Source: Pollutimonas sp. M17 (GTDB lineage: Bacteria; Pseudomonadota; Gammaproteobacteria; Burkholderiales; Burkholderiaceae_B). From it: a stretch of 64,000 nucleotides of DNA. Of this stretch, positions 41,197 through 51,927 are shown one piece after another. The translations under genes and the position numbers were made by a program. Below the pieces are notes generated by a model. It was not told the origin of the DNA and searched no databases. It worked only from the letters and a program-made list of their open reading frames with translations. How positions within the stretch are numbered: the stretch's first letter is position 1; each line of letters starts with the position of its first letter. The DNA lies in NCBI RefSeq assembly GCF_025836975.1, contig NZ_CP107548.1, positions 1,612,001 through 1,676,000 on the forward strand. The letters run 5' to 3'.

Positions 41197-42717
41197 TCAG
41201 TCTTCGCGGCGCAGGTGCGGAAAGAGTATGACGTCGCGGATACTGGGGCTGTCGGTCAGCAGCATGACCAGTCGGTCGATGCCGATGCCGCAGCCGCCCG
41301 TCGGCGGCATGCCGTACTCCAGCGCCCGGATGTAGTCGGCGTCGTAGTACATGGCTTCTTCATCGCCCGCATCCTTGGCCTCAACCTGGGCCAGGAAGCG
41401 CGCGGCCTGGTCTTCGGGGTCGTTCAGTTCCGAGAAGCCGTTGGCGATCTCGCGGCCTGTGATGAACAGCTCGAAGCGTTCCGTGATGCCTTGCTCGGCA
41501 TCCGACGCCCGGGCCAGGGGCGAGACTTCGACGGGGTAGTCGATGATGTAGGTGGGATTCCATAACAGGGATTCGGCCGTTTCCTCGAACAGCGCCAGTT
41601 GCAAGGCGCCCAGCCCGGCGCGCGCCAGGACGGGGCCGTTGACGTCGGCGCCCAGGCGCTTGAGCTCGGTCCGCAGGAAGGCCTCGTCGCGCAATTGGGC
41701 CTCGGTGTAGCCGGGTGCGTATTTAAGTATGGCCTGAGTGATGGTCAGCCGGTCGAAAGGCTGGCTGAGGTCCAGGGGTTTGCCCTGGTAGCTGAGCATG
41801 GCGCTGCCCGTTGCGGCGATGGCCGCTTCGCGTATGAGCGATTCCGTGAAATCCATCAGCCAGCGGTAGTCGGTATAGGCCGCGTAGAACTCCATCATGG
41901 TGAATTCGGGATTGTGCCGCGGGCTGACGCCTTCGTTGCGGAAATTGCGATTCACCTCGAAGACGCGGTCGAAGCCGCCCACGACCAGGCGCTTCAGGTA
42001 GAGTTCGGGCGCGATGCGCAGGAACATCTCCATGTCGAGCGCGTTATGGTGTGTAACGAACGGCTTGGCCGCCGCGCCGCCCGGTATCGGGTGCAGCATG
42101 GGCGTTTCGACTTCCAGAAAGCCCGCATTCAGCATGAACTGGCGGATGCTGCCTATGGCCTTGCTGCGCGCGACGAAGGTGTTGCGCGTCTCGTCGGTCA
42201 TGATGAGGTCGACGTAGCGCTGGCGGTAGCGCAGTTCCTGATCGGACACGCCATGGAATTTATCCGGCAGCGGGCGCAGCGATTTCGTCAGCAGGCGGAC
42301 CGAGGCCGCATGCACGGAAAGTTCGCCCTTGTTGGTCTTGAAGACCGTGCCTTCCACCGCCAGGATGTCGCCGATGTCCCAGGTCTTGAACCGGGCGTAT
42401 AGCTCTTCGCCCACCGTGTTCTTGTCCAGGAAGACCTGGATGCGGCCCGAGCTGTCCTGCAGGGTTGCGAAGCTGGCTTTGCCCATGACGCGCTTGAGCA
42501 TCATGCGGCCGGCCACTTTCACCTGCTTGCCGATTTCGGCCAGCGCTTCCTTGTCTTGTTCATCGTAGGCTTTATGTAGGTCCGCCGCGAGGCTGTCGGG
42601 GCGGAAATCATTGGGATAGGCCACGCCATCGGCGCGCAGTTTCGTCAGTTTGCCACGGCGTTCGGCGATCAGGTGGTTTTCGTCGATGGCGGGGCTGGAT
42701 GGCGTAGAGTCGTTCAT
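41197..42717 (-). CDS. lysS: lysyl-tRNA synthetase, class II
   Basis: 506-residue class II synthetase that charges tRNA-Lys. N-terminal OB fold for anticodon binding (about 60-170; [21 protein letters not shown]), motif 2 in [20 protein letters not shown], and motif 3 [15 protein letters not shown] near the C-terminus. The length matches bacterial LysS (about 505). It is the last gene of a minus-strand row with the short-chain dehydrogenase (12-base gap) and prfB; prfB-lysS is a widely conserved pair, here interrupted by one gene. Convergent with the protease autotransporter. Confidence 0.97.
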   Translation of the reverse strand: MNDSTPSSPAIDENHLIAERRGKLTKLRADGVAYPNDFRPDSLAADLHKAYDEQDKEALAEIGKQVKVAGRMMLKRVMGKASFATLQDSSGRIQVFLDKNTVGEELYARFKTWDIGDILAVEGTVFKTNKGELSVHAASVRLLTKSLRPLPDKFHGVSDQELRYRQRYVDLIMTDETRNTFVARSKAIGSIRQFMLNAGFLEVETPMLHPIPGGAAAKPFVTHHNALDMEMFLRIAPELYLKRLVVGGFDRVFEVNRNFRNEGVSPRHNPEFTMMEFYAAYTDYRWLMDFTESLIREAAIAATGSAMLSYQGKPLDLSQPFDRLTITQAILKYAPGYTEAQLRDEAFLRTELKRLGADVNGPVLARAGLGALQLALFEETAESLLWNPTYIIDYPVEVSPLARASDAEQGITERFELFITGREIANGFSELNDPEDQAARFLAQVEAKDAGDEEAMYYDADYIRALEYGMPPTGGCGIGIDRLVMLLTDSPSIRDVILFPHLRRED

Positions 42718-42729
42718 GTCGGGGGATGG

Positions 42730-43482
42730 TTAAGCGTAATTTCGGATGTCGTCGAGCACGGTTGCGCCGAAGCTGTCGTGGTCGATATAGCGCAGGATGC
42801 GGGCGGCCACGTCGGCCGGGGACGACAGTTGCCCTTGCTCGTGCATTTGCGCGAAGCGCTCCACATTGGGAAAGTCGCTGGCATGGCTGCCGCGTATCTT
42901 TTCCTGCATGCCGGTGTCGATGACGCCGGGCGCCAGGGCGGCGATGCGAACGCCGTGGTTCTCGGCGTGCAGGACCTGGGTGTAGTGGTCCAGCGCGGCT
43001 TTGGTGGCGCAGTAAACGCCCCAGCCCGGCATGGGGTTGCGGCCTGCGCCGGACGATATGTTCAATATGCGGCAGTCGGCCTGCATGGGTTTGACGGCTT
43101 GCAGGAAAGCGGCGGTCAGCAGGATGACGCTGGTGATGTTCAGGTTGAACGCGGCGGTGATGGCGGCGGCATTGTGCAGTTCGCTGGCCTGGCTTATTGG
43201 ATCGACCGTGCCGGCGTTGTTGATCAACAGATAGCGTTTTGCCCCGGACGGAAGGTTGGACAGGATCTGCCGGGCCACGCGCTCGACCGCGGCGGGGCTG
43301 GCCAGGTCGGTTTGCACCTGTTGCAGCGAGCATCCCGATTCCTGGGCTTGGCGGTCCAGGACTTCGTCGTGGCTGCGCGCCACGGTAATGAGCCGGGTGC
43401 CGGACTGCAGCAGGCCCAGTGCAAGCGCCTGGCCCAGGCCGCGCGATGCGCCGGTCACGATGGCAACGGTCGTTGATTCCAT
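42730..43482 (-). CDS. short-chain dehydrogenase/reductase
   Basis: 250-residue NAD(P)-dependent oxidoreductase of the classical SDR type. The dinucleotide motif is VTGASRGLGQALA at the N-terminus, NNAG follows near residue 90, and the catalytic Tyr-Lys pair is YCATK in GVYCATKAALDHY, with the Ser in ILNISSGAGRN. The substrate is unknown; the overall form resembles benzil-reductase/sepiapterin-reductase-like SDRs. It is inserted between prfB (2-base gap) and lysS, in the same direction, so it is co-expressed with translation genes; no functional link is obvious. Confidence 0.88.
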   Translation of the reverse strand: MESTTVAIVTGASRGLGQALALGLLQSGTRLITVARSHDEVLDRQAQESGCSLQQVQTDLASPAAVERVARQILSNLPSGAKRYLLINNAGTVDPISQASELHNAAAITAAFNLNITSVILLTAAFLQAVKPMQADCRILNISSGAGRNPMPGWGVYCATKAALDHYTQVLHAENHGVRIAALAPGVIDTGMQEKIRGSHASDFPNVERFAQMHEQGQLSSPADVAARILRYIDHDSFGATVLDDIRNYA

Positions 43483-43484
43483 GG

Positions 43485-44589
43485 CTATACTCCCTGTTTC
43501 AGGCTGGCCTGTATGAACGGGTCCAGATCGCCGTCAAGCACTTTCTGGGTGTTGGAAATTTCGACATTGGTGCGAAGATCCTTGATGCGGCTTTGATCCA
43601 GCACGTAGGACCGTATCTGATGGCCCCAGCCCACATCGGTCTTGGCGTCTTCCATTTTCTGCTGCTCGGCCATGCGTTGGCGCATCTCCAGCTCGTACAG
43701 GCGCGACTTGAGCATCTGCATGGCTTCGGCGCGGTTGCGGTGCTGCGAGCGGTCGTTCTGGCACTGCACGACGATGCCGGTGGGCATGTGTGTGATGCGC
43801 ACGGCCGAATCGGTCTTGTTGATGTGCTGTCCGCCGGCGCCGCTGGCCCGATAGGTGTCCACGCGCAGGTCGGCCGGGTTGACCTCGATTTCGACGGAGT
43901 CGTCCACTTCGGGGTAGACGAACACGCTGGCGAACGAGGTATGGCGACCGTTGGCCGAGTCGAAGGGGCTTTTGCGAACCAGGCGGTGCACGCCGGTTTC
44001 CGTGCGCAGCAGGCCGAAAGCGTATTCGCCTTCGATCTTGATGGTGGCGGACTTGATGCCCGCCACTTCGCCGTGCGACTCTTCAAGCACCTCGGCCTTG
44101 AAGTCCTTGTTTTCGCAATAGCGCAGGTACTGGCGCAGCAGAATCGAGGCCCAGTCCTGAGCTTCGGTGCCGCCCGCGCCGGCCTGGATGTCCATGAAGC
44201 AATTGAGCGGATCGGCCGGGTTGGAGAACATGCGGCGGAATTCGAGTTCCTCCAGGCGCTTGCCTATGGCGTCGGTGTCGTGTTCGACGGCCGCCAGCGT
44301 GGCATCGTCGTCGTCCTCGGCCGCCAGATCGAACAATTCCTGCGCATCGGACAGGCCGTCGGCGATTTCCGTGAGTGTCTGGACGACGGTTTCCAGGCTT
44401 TTCTTTTCGCGCCCCAGGTCCTGGGCGTGCTTGGGGTCGTTCCAGACGTCGGGGCTTTCCAGTTCGGCGTTTACGACGTGCAGGCGCTCAGCTTTGGCAT
44501 CGTAGTCAAAGATACCCCCGAAGTGCCGCCTGGCGCTCGGCGTAGTCTTCCAGGCGGGCGGCAAGTTGATTCTGGCGTTCGGCTTCCAT
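43485..44589 (-). CDS. prfB: peptide chain release factor 2, with programmed +1 frameshift
   Basis: RF2 terminates translation at UGA and UAA. The gene starts at ATG 44589 ([16 protein letters not shown]); codon 28 is an in-frame TGA (44508-44506) within CGG GGG TAT CTT TGA C, the classical RF2 frameshift site with its internal Shine-Dalgarno-like GGGGG. A +1 slip on CTT skips base 44508 and continues GAC TAC GAT down to 43485, giving 367 residues. The GGQ loop is in [14 protein letters not shown], and the SPF stop-recognition tripeptide in [11 protein letters not shown]. The mechanism autoregulates RF2: low RF2 favours frameshifting. The uninterrupted frame alone would lack the true N-terminus. 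Confidence 0.97.
44500..44520 (-). promoter_or_regulatory. RF2 programmed +1 frameshift site
   Basis: On the minus strand, GGGGG acts as an internal ribosome-binding site just before TAT CTT TGA C. The shift occurs at CTT with the TGA at 44508-44506 in the A site. It matches the bacterial prfB consensus from the second base onward (CGG rather than AGG as first codon). Confidence 0.95.
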
Positions 44590-44905
44590 ATGTATTCCTG
44601 ATCGGTCGGGCAGTACTGGGCTGCCACATTCAAATTAACCAGGCATTTTAACCTGTAGTTTCAGCCGGCCCCGGACGGCGTGCGACCCCCCAGCCCATTG
44701 CCGTCTTCGTCAAGGCCGGTTTCGGGCTCTTGCGGGTCCGCTGGCTGATCGCGGCCCGCCGCCATGCCCATTTTGATGTGGGCCGGATGCTATTGAAGGA
44801 CGAGAGGCAAAGGGGATGGGGCCGCCGCGGCTTTCCTTTTCCCGTGAACAAGACCTAGAATGCGATCTGTCCGACTGAACCGGCGCGATAGCGCGCACTC
44901 CATCC

Positions 44906-46000
44906 ATGCTTCCATCTCCCGCTGAAAACACGTCCTTGCAGGCCATGCCTTTCGATGGAGGCGGGAATCGCGGATGTGAGGGGCTGGCGGCCATGTCGCC
45001 GGCAAATTTCGGCATCGTCATGGCCACCGGCATCGTTTCGCTGGCCGCCCACCTGCTGGGAAGAAGCACCATCGCGCAGGCGCTGTTCATGCTGAACAAC
45101 GTCCTGTTCGCGATACTGTGCGCCCTCAGCGTGCTGCGCGCCGTTCGCCATCCGCGTTCGTTCTTCGGCGACATGGCCGACCATCTGCGCGGCCCGGGCT
45201 TCTTCACGACCGTGGCGGCCACCGCCATCCTGGGCGGGCAGTACATGGTGCTGGCGAACGATGCGCGCGTGGGGTCCATCCTGTGGGCGGCGGCGTTGGC
45301 GCTGTGGTTCGGCCTGACCTATGCCATATTCACCATGCTGACCGTCAAGCGGGACAAGCCCACCCTGGATCGCGGCATCAATGGCGGATGGCTGCTTGCC
45401 GTGGTGGCGACGCAGTCGATAGCGGTTTCCAGCGCCTTGCTGGCGGCCACGACGGCGCAGCCGTACCGGCTGGAACTGAATTTCCTGGCGCTGTCGATGT
45501 GGCTGTGGGGCGGCATGCTGTATATCTGGATGATGTCGCTGATTTTCTACCGATACACGTATTTCCGCCTGTCCCCGGACGATCTGACTCCGCCGTACTG
45601 GATAAACATGGGAGCGATGGCCATCTCCACGCTGGCGGGATCCTTGCTGATCATAAACGCCTCGGATGCGCCGTATCTGGTTTCGTTGATGCCTTTCCTG
45701 AAGGGCTTCACGATTTTCTATTGGGCGACGGGCACGTGGTGGATACCGATGCTGCTTTTGCTGGGGGTGTGGCGTTATGTGTACAAGCGCTTTCCCTTGA
45801 GATATGACCCGCTGTACTGGGGGGCTGTTTTTCCGCTGGGAATGTATGCGGCCAGCACGTTCGAGATGAATCAGGCGATGGGTTTCAAGTTTCTGGCTTA
45901 TGTGCCGGGGGTGTTCTTTACTTTGGCCATCGTGGCGTGGACGTTGACGTTTCTGGGGTTGTTGATGCGCGTGGTCGGAGGGATTCGGCGGCGCAGCTGA
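44906..46000 (+). CDS. TehA/SLAC1 (TDT) family transporter or anion channel
   Basis: 364 residues with about ten hydrophobic segments, the TDT fold of TehA and plant SLAC1. It opens MSPANFGIVMATGIVS (typical first helix from about residue 30), with WWIPMLLLLGVWRY and YWGAVFPLGMYAAST in the late helices. Members export sulfite, dicarboxylates or anions; the substrate here is not clear. The first 28 residues look like a cytoplasmic extension; an alternative ATG at 44945 would shorten it and has slightly better spacing to a CAGG sequence. Divergent from prfB and convergent with the TRAP operon across a 980-base gap. Confidence 0.82.
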   Translation: MLPSPAENTSLQAMPFDGGGNRGCEGLAAMSPANFGIVMATGIVSLAAHLLGRSTIAQALFMLNNVLFAILCALSVLRAVRHPRSFFGDMADHLRGPGFFTTVAATAILGGQYMVLANDARVGSILWAAALALWFGLTYAIFTMLTVKRDKPTLDRGINGGWLLAVVATQSIAVSSALLAATTAQPYRLELNFLALSMWLWGGMLYIWMMSLIFYRYTYFRLSPDDLTPPYWINMGAMAISTLAGSLLIINASDAPYLVSLMPFLKGFTIFYWATGTWWIPMLLLLGVWRYVYKRFPLRYDPLYWGAVFPLGMYAASTFEMNQAMGFKFLAYVPGVFFTLAIVAWTLTFLGLLMRVVGGIRRRS

Positions 46001-46170
46001 TTGTCTGATTTATAGGCGTGTTTCAACAGCTTCTATCTCGTCGACAGGTAGTTAATTATTGGCTCTCTGGCGGAATTTAATCGATGGCCTGACTTCCAGT
46101 CTTGATGTGGCGAGTCGTTAACCTCGGTACGGTTTCTTCTTTTCGAGATGCCTTGCTTGTTCTTTAGACG
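46001..46170. other. non-coding stretch, nothing recognised
   Basis: Left part of the gap between the convergent TehA-like gene and dctM, before the first palindromic element. No terminator hairpin with a T tract, RNA or frame could be recognised. Confidence 0.4.
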
Positions 46171-46331
46171 TGGCTGGTGGGTTGCGGACCAGGCCGCCGT
46201 CCCCGTGACCGGTTCGGCGCGCAAGGCGCCGAACACCGCATCGCTTTGCTCGTCCGCCCATTCGGGCTTCCTTCGCCTACAGCTCGCTCGGCCCCGGAAG
46301 TCCGGCCGCCCGGCCCGCAGCCCACCAGCCA
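46171..46331. repeat. 161-bp palindromic element A
   Basis: The arms TGGCTGGTGGG-T-TGCGG (from 46171) and its complement (ending 46331) pair with one mismatch in the first 17 bases and continue imperfectly into GACC/GGCC. The core (46211-46296) starts with a hairpin, TTCGGCGC/GCGCCGAA, and includes TTGCTCGTCCGC and CCTTCGCCTAC. The same core, inverted and roughly 85% identical by eye, occurs in element B at 46614-46774, also 161 bp, but B has completely different arm sequences. Confidence 0.85.
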
Positions 46332-46613
46332 CTGCATAATGGAAAATTGATGCGTTGCCGGTATACAGCTATATGTTGTTGAACCCAAATATTCTTTGGA
46401 TGTAGGCATATAGAAGCTGACGTGCTTCTGTTGGTCGGAAAGATCCAAGCCGATATCCAAACGGCCCAATATGGAAATGCCCCGACGCCCGGCGCGGCCC
46501 GGCTGGCGGGCCGTGGCGGGCAAGCGTGCAACGTCCTCATACCTGCGTTCATCGATACTAGAATACCGGCGCACAGTCTCCCTCCAAACGGCCGTGCGTT
46601 CATACATTTCGCA
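46332..46613. other. spacer between the two palindromic elements
   Basis: About 280 bases. A minus-strand frame starting near 46601 runs through it and on into element A, about 145 codons, but has no ribosome-binding site and its second half merely translates the repeat. I do not call it a gene. A GC-rich imperfect dyad (GGCGCGGCCCGGCTGGCGGGCC region, 46490-46510) is visible. Confidence 0.4.
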
Positions 46614-46774
46614 GGCGCGGGGGTGCAAGGAGGGGGGAACGGGCCTTTGGGGCCGAGCGAGTCGTAGGCGAAGGGAGCACGTATGTGCGGACGAGCAAGG
46701 CGACGCGATGTTCGGCGCGCTGGGCGCCGAACCGGCCACGCGGGCCCGTTCCCCCCTCCTTGCACCCCCGCGCC
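46614..46774. repeat. 161-bp palindromic element B (inverted relative to A)
   Basis: The arms 46614-46645 and 46743-46774 are perfect 32-base inverted copies (left arm starts GGCGCGGGGGTGCAAGGAGG). The core lies between them in the opposite orientation to element A, with the same hairpin (GTTCGGCGC/GCGCCGAAC read on the minus strand) and the same CTCGTCCGC and CCTTCGCCTAC blocks. Equal length, conserved core and unrelated but self-matching arms define a family with element A. Confidence 0.88.
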
Positions 46775-46880
46775 GTGTAAAAAACGTGCGCCCCGCACCG
46801 AGTAAAAAAAATTGCAGCCATAGCGTGTAGAAACGCAGCGATACCGTGTAAAAAAACATCTGGCGCCGCCGGATAAAAAC
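46773..46880. repeat. degenerate 25-bp tandem array of CCGTGTAAAAAA units
   Basis: Units resembling CCGTGTAAAAAA start at 46773, 46798, 46823, 46844 and 46869 (CCGTGTA, CCGAGTA, GCGTGTAG, CCGTGTA, CCGGATA, each followed by an A tract), giving spacings of 25, 25, 21 and 25 bases. Between element B and the dctM terminator. On the minus strand each unit is a T tract followed by ACACGG. Function unknown. Confidence 0.6.
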
Positions 46881-46925
46881 CACACCCAAGCACCATGCAA
46901 GGAAAAACCACAGCAGAATCACAGC

Positions 46926-46960
46926 AAAGAAAAACGCCATGCCCATAAGCAGGCATGGCG
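46926..46960 (-). terminator. terminator of the TRAP operon
   Basis: On the minus strand CGCCATGCC and GGCATGGCG (46960-46952 and 46943-46935) form a 9-bp stem with an eight-base loop, followed by TTTTTCTTT. It is 22 bases after the dctM stop. Confidence 0.88.
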
Positions 46961-46981
46961 CCCAAGCAAAAAATGCTTCCG

Positions 46982-48262
46982 TCAGAAGAACCCCAACTCC
47001 GGCAGCCACAACGATATCGCCGGCACATACGTCACCAAAACCAGGAACGCCAGCAAAATCGACAGCCAGGGCGTTGCCGCCCGCATCACCTGGCCTATCG
47101 TCATCTTCGTGATTCCCGCCGTCACGAACAGATTCAACCCTATTGGCGGCGTCACCATGCCGATCTCCAGGTTCACCACAATGATGATTCCCAGGTGCAC
47201 CGGATCGATCCCCAATTGCGTCGCAATCGGAAACAGAATCGGCGCAAGAATCAGGATGATCCCGGTCGGCTCCATGAACATTCCCGCGATAAGCAGCAGA
47301 ATGTTCACAACGATCAGGAACTGCCACGCCGCCATATCCCAGGCGACGATCTGTTCCGCGATTGCCTGCGGTATGCGCTCCGTCGTCAGCACATGCGCGA
47401 ACAGCAGTGCGTTGACGATGATGAACATCAGCATGATCGTCACTTTCGAGGCGTCCATCAGCACCTCTGGAACCTGCCGCATGCCGATGTCCCGGTACAC
47501 GAATACCGCCACGAAGAAGGCATAGACCGCCGCCACCGCCGCCGCCTCGGTCGGCGTGAAGATGCCCCCATAGATGCCGCCGAGAATGATGATGATCAGC
47601 ATCAGGCCCCAGATCGAATCGCGGCCCGCGACCAGCGCTTCCTTGAGCGATGCGCGCGGCTGGCGGGGCAGATTCTTGATGCGGGCCACAATGTATATCG
47701 CCAGCATCAGCAGGAAGCCCAGCAGCAGGCCCGGCATGACGCCCGCCATGAACAGCTTGCCCACCGACGTTTCCGTTGCCGCGCCGTATACCACCATCAC
47801 GATGGATGGCGGTATGAGGATGCCCAGCGTGCCGGCGTTGCAGATCACCCCCGCGGCGAATGACTGCGGATAGCCGGAACGCACCATCCCGGCAATCACA
47901 ATGGAGCCGACCGCAACCACCGTGGCGGGCGAGGAGCCGGACACGGCGGCGAACAGGCAGCAGGCCAGCACCGATGCGATGGCCAGGCCGCCGTGCAGAT
48001 GGCCCACGACCGCGATGGCGAAGCGGATCATGCGCTTGGCCACGCCGCCCGTGGTCATGAATGCGCCCGCCAGCACGAAGAAGGGAATGGCCATCAGCGT
48101 GAAATGCTCGGACGTCTCGAACATCTTCAGCGACAGCGAGGCCAGGGAGTCGTGGCCGAAAAGCAGTATGGTCAGTATGGACGAGAGGCCCAGCGAAACC
48201 GCCACGGGTATGCCCATGAACATGAACACGAAGAGCATGATGAAAAGGGCGCCTGTCGTCAT
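46982..48262 (-). CDS. dctM: TRAP transporter large permease (DctM)
   Basis: 426-residue membrane protein with about 12 helices, the sodium-driven translocating subunit of a tripartite ATP-independent importer. Typical segments are AAVSGSSPATVVAVGSI, NAGTLGILIPPSIVMVVYG, GGIFTPTEAAAVAAVYAF and LEIGMVTPPIGLNLFV. It overlaps dctQ by four bases (ATGA). The substrate is set by the binding protein DctP encoded upstream. It is the last gene of the operon; a clear terminator follows. Confidence 0.95.
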   Translation of the reverse strand: MTTGALFIMLFVFMFMGIPVAVSLGLSSILTILLFGHDSLASLSLKMFETSEHFTLMAIPFFVLAGAFMTTGGVAKRMIRFAIAVVGHLHGGLAIASVLACCLFAAVSGSSPATVVAVGSIVIAGMVRSGYPQSFAAGVICNAGTLGILIPPSIVMVVYGAATETSVGKLFMAGVMPGLLLGFLLMLAIYIVARIKNLPRQPRASLKEALVAGRDSIWGLMLIIIILGGIYGGIFTPTEAAAVAAVYAFFVAVFVYRDIGMRQVPEVLMDASKVTIMLMFIIVNALLFAHVLTTERIPQAIAEQIVAWDMAAWQFLIVVNILLLIAGMFMEPTGIILILAPILFPIATQLGIDPVHLGIIIVVNLEIGMVTPPIGLNLFVTAGITKMTIGQVMRAATPWLSILLAFLVLVTYVPAISLWLPELGFF

Positions 48263-48804
48263 GGCTGCGTCCCCTTTCCGGACGATTCGTCGCTTTGATA
48301 TTTAAGCGCATCCTCGACTTCGTCGCCCAGCAAATGCGCGTCCTTGCCGCGCATCAGGTCGTAAAGCACCTGCGCAAAACGGAACAGGAGCAGGGCGAAG
48401 CCTATGGGCATGACCAGCCGCGGCACCCATTGCGGTATGGGCAGGTCTTGCGCCAGGATGCCGATTTCGTAGATCTTGCTGACGTATATCCAGCTGCCGA
48501 AGAGCACGATGGCGGCATACAGCAGGCATAGCAGCGTGGCCGCCAGGGCGACCTTGTTGGCGATTGCCTTAGGCAGAGCCTTGACGAGCGCGTCGACACC
48601 GATGTGGGCGCCGACGCGGACGCCGTAGGAAATGCCCAGAAAGATCAGGGCCGCAAACAGGTAGGTGCTTAATTCGAGCGCCCACACGAAACTGTAGTTG
48701 AATACATAACGCGCAACCACCTGGCCGAAGGTGACCACGGTCATGGCCGCAAGAAGCAGGGCGATAAGCCCCTCTTCCAGCCGTTCCAGCCAGACTGATT
48801 TCAT
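48259..48804 (-). CDS. dctQ: TRAP transporter small permease (DctQ)
   Basis: 181-residue four-helix membrane subunit. Characteristic segments are LLLAAMTVVTFGQVVARYVFNYSFVWALELSTYLF near the start and GVRVGAHIGVDALVKALP. It has a long hydrophilic C-terminus (about 155-181). It overlaps dctM by four bases and starts 59 bases after dctP, the usual P-Q-M order. Confidence 0.93.
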   Translation of the reverse strand: MKSVWLERLEEGLIALLLAAMTVVTFGQVVARYVFNYSFVWALELSTYLFAALIFLGISYGVRVGAHIGVDALVKALPKAIANKVALAATLLCLLYAAIVLFGSWIYVSKIYEIGILAQDLPIPQWVPRLVMPIGFALLLFRFAQVLYDLMRGKDAHLLGDEVEDALKYQSDESSGKGTQP

Positions 48805-48863
48805 GGAGTGCTCCGTGTGCGGAAGGCCTGCGCGGCGAAAGGGGCGGCCGCGCAGGAAGCCGG

Positions 48864-49913
<1,050 letters not shown>

Positions 49914-49915
49914 TC

Positions 49916-49944
49916 ACTGTACTTAGCTGTCCGCGCAGTGTCAA
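49916..49944 (-). promoter_or_regulatory. sigma-70-type promoter of the dctPQM operon
   Basis: On the minus strand TTGACA (49944-49939), a 17-base spacer, then TACAGT (49921-49916). A perfect -35, good -10 and ideal spacing, about 50 bases upstream of the dctP ATG. Confidence 0.75.
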
Positions 49945-50024
49945 AGCTTATTCTTTCAGGGTTTTTCATAGTGTGGCGCGGCAGTCGGGCCGGGTGGACG
50001 GAACGCCGCGAGCGGCGCCTGCCC

Positions 50025-51749
50025 TCAAGCCGGCTGGGCGTAGCCGACCAGGGCAGTCTGGGGCGAGGGCAGAAAACCCAGCCGGCGCTCGCCGCCGTGC
50101 GCCGGCTGCGCGGCCGGCGCGTCATCATCCGCATCGGCCGGGCCATCGTCGGCCAATGTGAAATGCGAGAGTGTCGCCAGCAGGCCGTCGGCCTGTTGCT
50201 GCTGCATCACCGTGGCGCTGGATGCTTCCAGCACCATGGCCAGGTTTTGCTGGGTGATGTGGTCCAGGTGGCTGACCGCCCGCGTGACCTCTTCGATGCC
50301 GCTGGCCTGCTCGCTGGAGGCATTGGCGATTTCGGACATGATGTCTTCCACCTTCTGGACCGAGGCCACGATTTCGTTCATGGCCTGGCCCGCGCCGTCC
50401 ACCAGGCTGGCGCCGGCATCCAGTTGCGAGACGGTCCGGACGATCAGCTTCTCGATATCCCTGGAGGCTTCGGATGAGCGCAAGGCCAGGTTGCGCACCT
50501 CGGCGGCGACGACGGCGAAGCCCTTGCCGTGTTCGCCGGCCCGCGCGGCTTCGACCGCCGCATTGAGCGCCAGTATATTGGTCTGGAAGGCAATGTTCTT
50601 GATGAGTGCCGTGATGTCGGCGACCTTGCGCGAGTCCTGGCGCACCTGCCGCATGGTGTGGACGGCGTCCTGGACGGTCCGGCTGCCGTGCGCGGCACAG
50701 GCATTGGCCTGGGCGGCCAGGTTCTTCGACACCGCGGTGTTGTCCGCATTCTGCTTGACGGTGGCCGCCAGCTGCTCCATGGCCGCCGCGGTCTGCTGCA
50801 GATTGGCGGCCTGTTCGTTGCTGCGCTGCGACAGGTCCAGGTTGCCGCCGGAAATATGATGCGATGCCGAAGCGATCTGCACCGAACGGTCGCGCACCTC
50901 CTGCACCGCATGGCGCAGCCCCTGTCCTATGCCGTTCAGCGCTTCCAGCAATTTGCCCAGTTCGTCGCGGCGTGGCACGTCCACGTGGGCGCTCAAGTCG
51001 CCGCCGGCCAGGCGCTGCGCCAGGTGGACGCCCTGGTCCAAAGGGCGTTTGATGGACGTGTACAGACCCCATAGCGCCAGCGCGCTGCACAGCAGCAGGG
51101 CGGCGATGGCCGTCACGGCGATCCAGTAGGCTTTCCGGCTGGCGGCGCTGGCCTGTTCCACATTGCGCGCAAAGCGTTGCGCCTGCATGGTGTCGAACTC
51201 ATCGATCGTGCGCGCGATGCCGGCGGCTGCTTCGGCATACTGCTGGCCGAATATCATGACCTTGGCCATCAGCGCATTGGGCAGGGCGACCTTGATCCCG
51301 CCCTGGCCATCGTCGAACTGGCCGCTGGCCGTGCTGATGGCTTCCTTTTCCGTCAGACCCAATTCCGTGATCTGCGCATGGGCCGATTCCAGCTTGGCCA
51401 TTTCGTCCGCCATAAAGCCGGCATTCCGGAATCGCTCCAGCATGGCTTGCTGCACGCCGCGTTCGTCGGGCGCCTTGCCGTTCAGCACGGCCGTCAGGTG
51501 CTTGTAGCTTTCCTGGAACTCGGGCTGTTCGCTGGCCACGAAGGCCATGACGTTGCGCGTCATGGCTTGCGTCAGGCTCTTGTACGCGGTGGCCAGCTCG
51601 GTGGCCTGGTAGCGGCGCTGCTCGATCGTTTTCAGGTGTTCTATGCTGCCGGTCAGGTTGCGCAGCGCGCTGAGCACCAGGATGGACAGCAGGATGAGAA
51701 TGGCCAGAAAAATGAAGAAGCTTTTTTTCAGAGTGAAGAGATTTCTCAT
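50025..51749 (-). CDS. methyl-accepting chemotaxis protein
   Basis: 574-residue receptor. The start ATG 51749 ([22 protein letters not shown]) opens with the first membrane helix; the open frame extends upstream without support. A periplasmic helical-bundle sensor (about 35-190) precedes the second membrane helix ([24 protein letters not shown]), then HAMP, then the coiled-coil signalling domain. The conserved tip reads [40 protein letters not shown], the CheA/CheW-contact hairpin. The C-terminus is acidic and Ala-rich without a CheR-tethering pentapeptide. The ligand is unknown. Single gene; divergent from the YhaO-like gene. Confidence 0.95.
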   Translation of the reverse strand: MRNLFTLKKSFFIFLAILILLSILVLSALRNLTGSIEHLKTIEQRRYQATELATAYKSLTQAMTRNVMAFVASEQPEFQESYKHLTAVLNGKAPDERGVQQAMLERFRNAGFMADEMAKLESAHAQITELGLTEKEAISTASGQFDDGQGGIKVALPNALMAKVMIFGQQYAEAAAGIARTIDEFDTMQAQRFARNVEQASAASRKAYWIAVTAIAALLLCSALALWGLYTSIKRPLDQGVHLAQRLAGGDLSAHVDVPRRDELGKLLEALNGIGQGLRHAVQEVRDRSVQIASASHHISGGNLDLSQRSNEQAANLQQTAAAMEQLAATVKQNADNTAVSKNLAAQANACAAHGSRTVQDAVHTMRQVRQDSRKVADITALIKNIAFQTNILALNAAVEAARAGEHGKGFAVVAAEVRNLALRSSEASRDIEKLIVRTVSQLDAGASLVDGAGQAMNEIVASVQKVEDIMSEIANASSEQASGIEEVTRAVSHLDHITQQNLAMVLEASSATVMQQQQADGLLATLSHFTLADDGPADADDDAPAAQPAHGGERRLGFLPSPQTALVGYAQPA

Positions 51750-51927
51750 GTGCGCTGCGTCTGCCGAAATGAGTGAGTGTCGTCGCGGACCGGCGCATTT
51801 TCCGCCGGTCATGGGGATGTGGTGCGCATATATCCATCTATGCACCAGGAATTATTGCAATGCATCATTACAGGCATGTGTCACGCATGTGGAAGGCGAA
51901 GCGAGGCTTGGTATAGTGGCGGATGCC

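Noticed and set aside
46164-46601. Minus-strand frame of about 145 codons starting MYERTAVWRETVRRYSS
   Set aside because: The middle looks slightly protein-like, but there is no ribosome-binding site, the second half is translated repeat element A, and I recognise no family. Could be a decayed fragment; not supported as a gene.
46600-46965. Hydrophobic minus-strand frame (MGMAFFFAVILLWFFLAW...) beyond dctM
   Set aside because: The apparent membrane segment comes from the T-rich terminator and A-tract array, and the frame runs on into element B. No ribosome-binding site. Repeat composition explains it.
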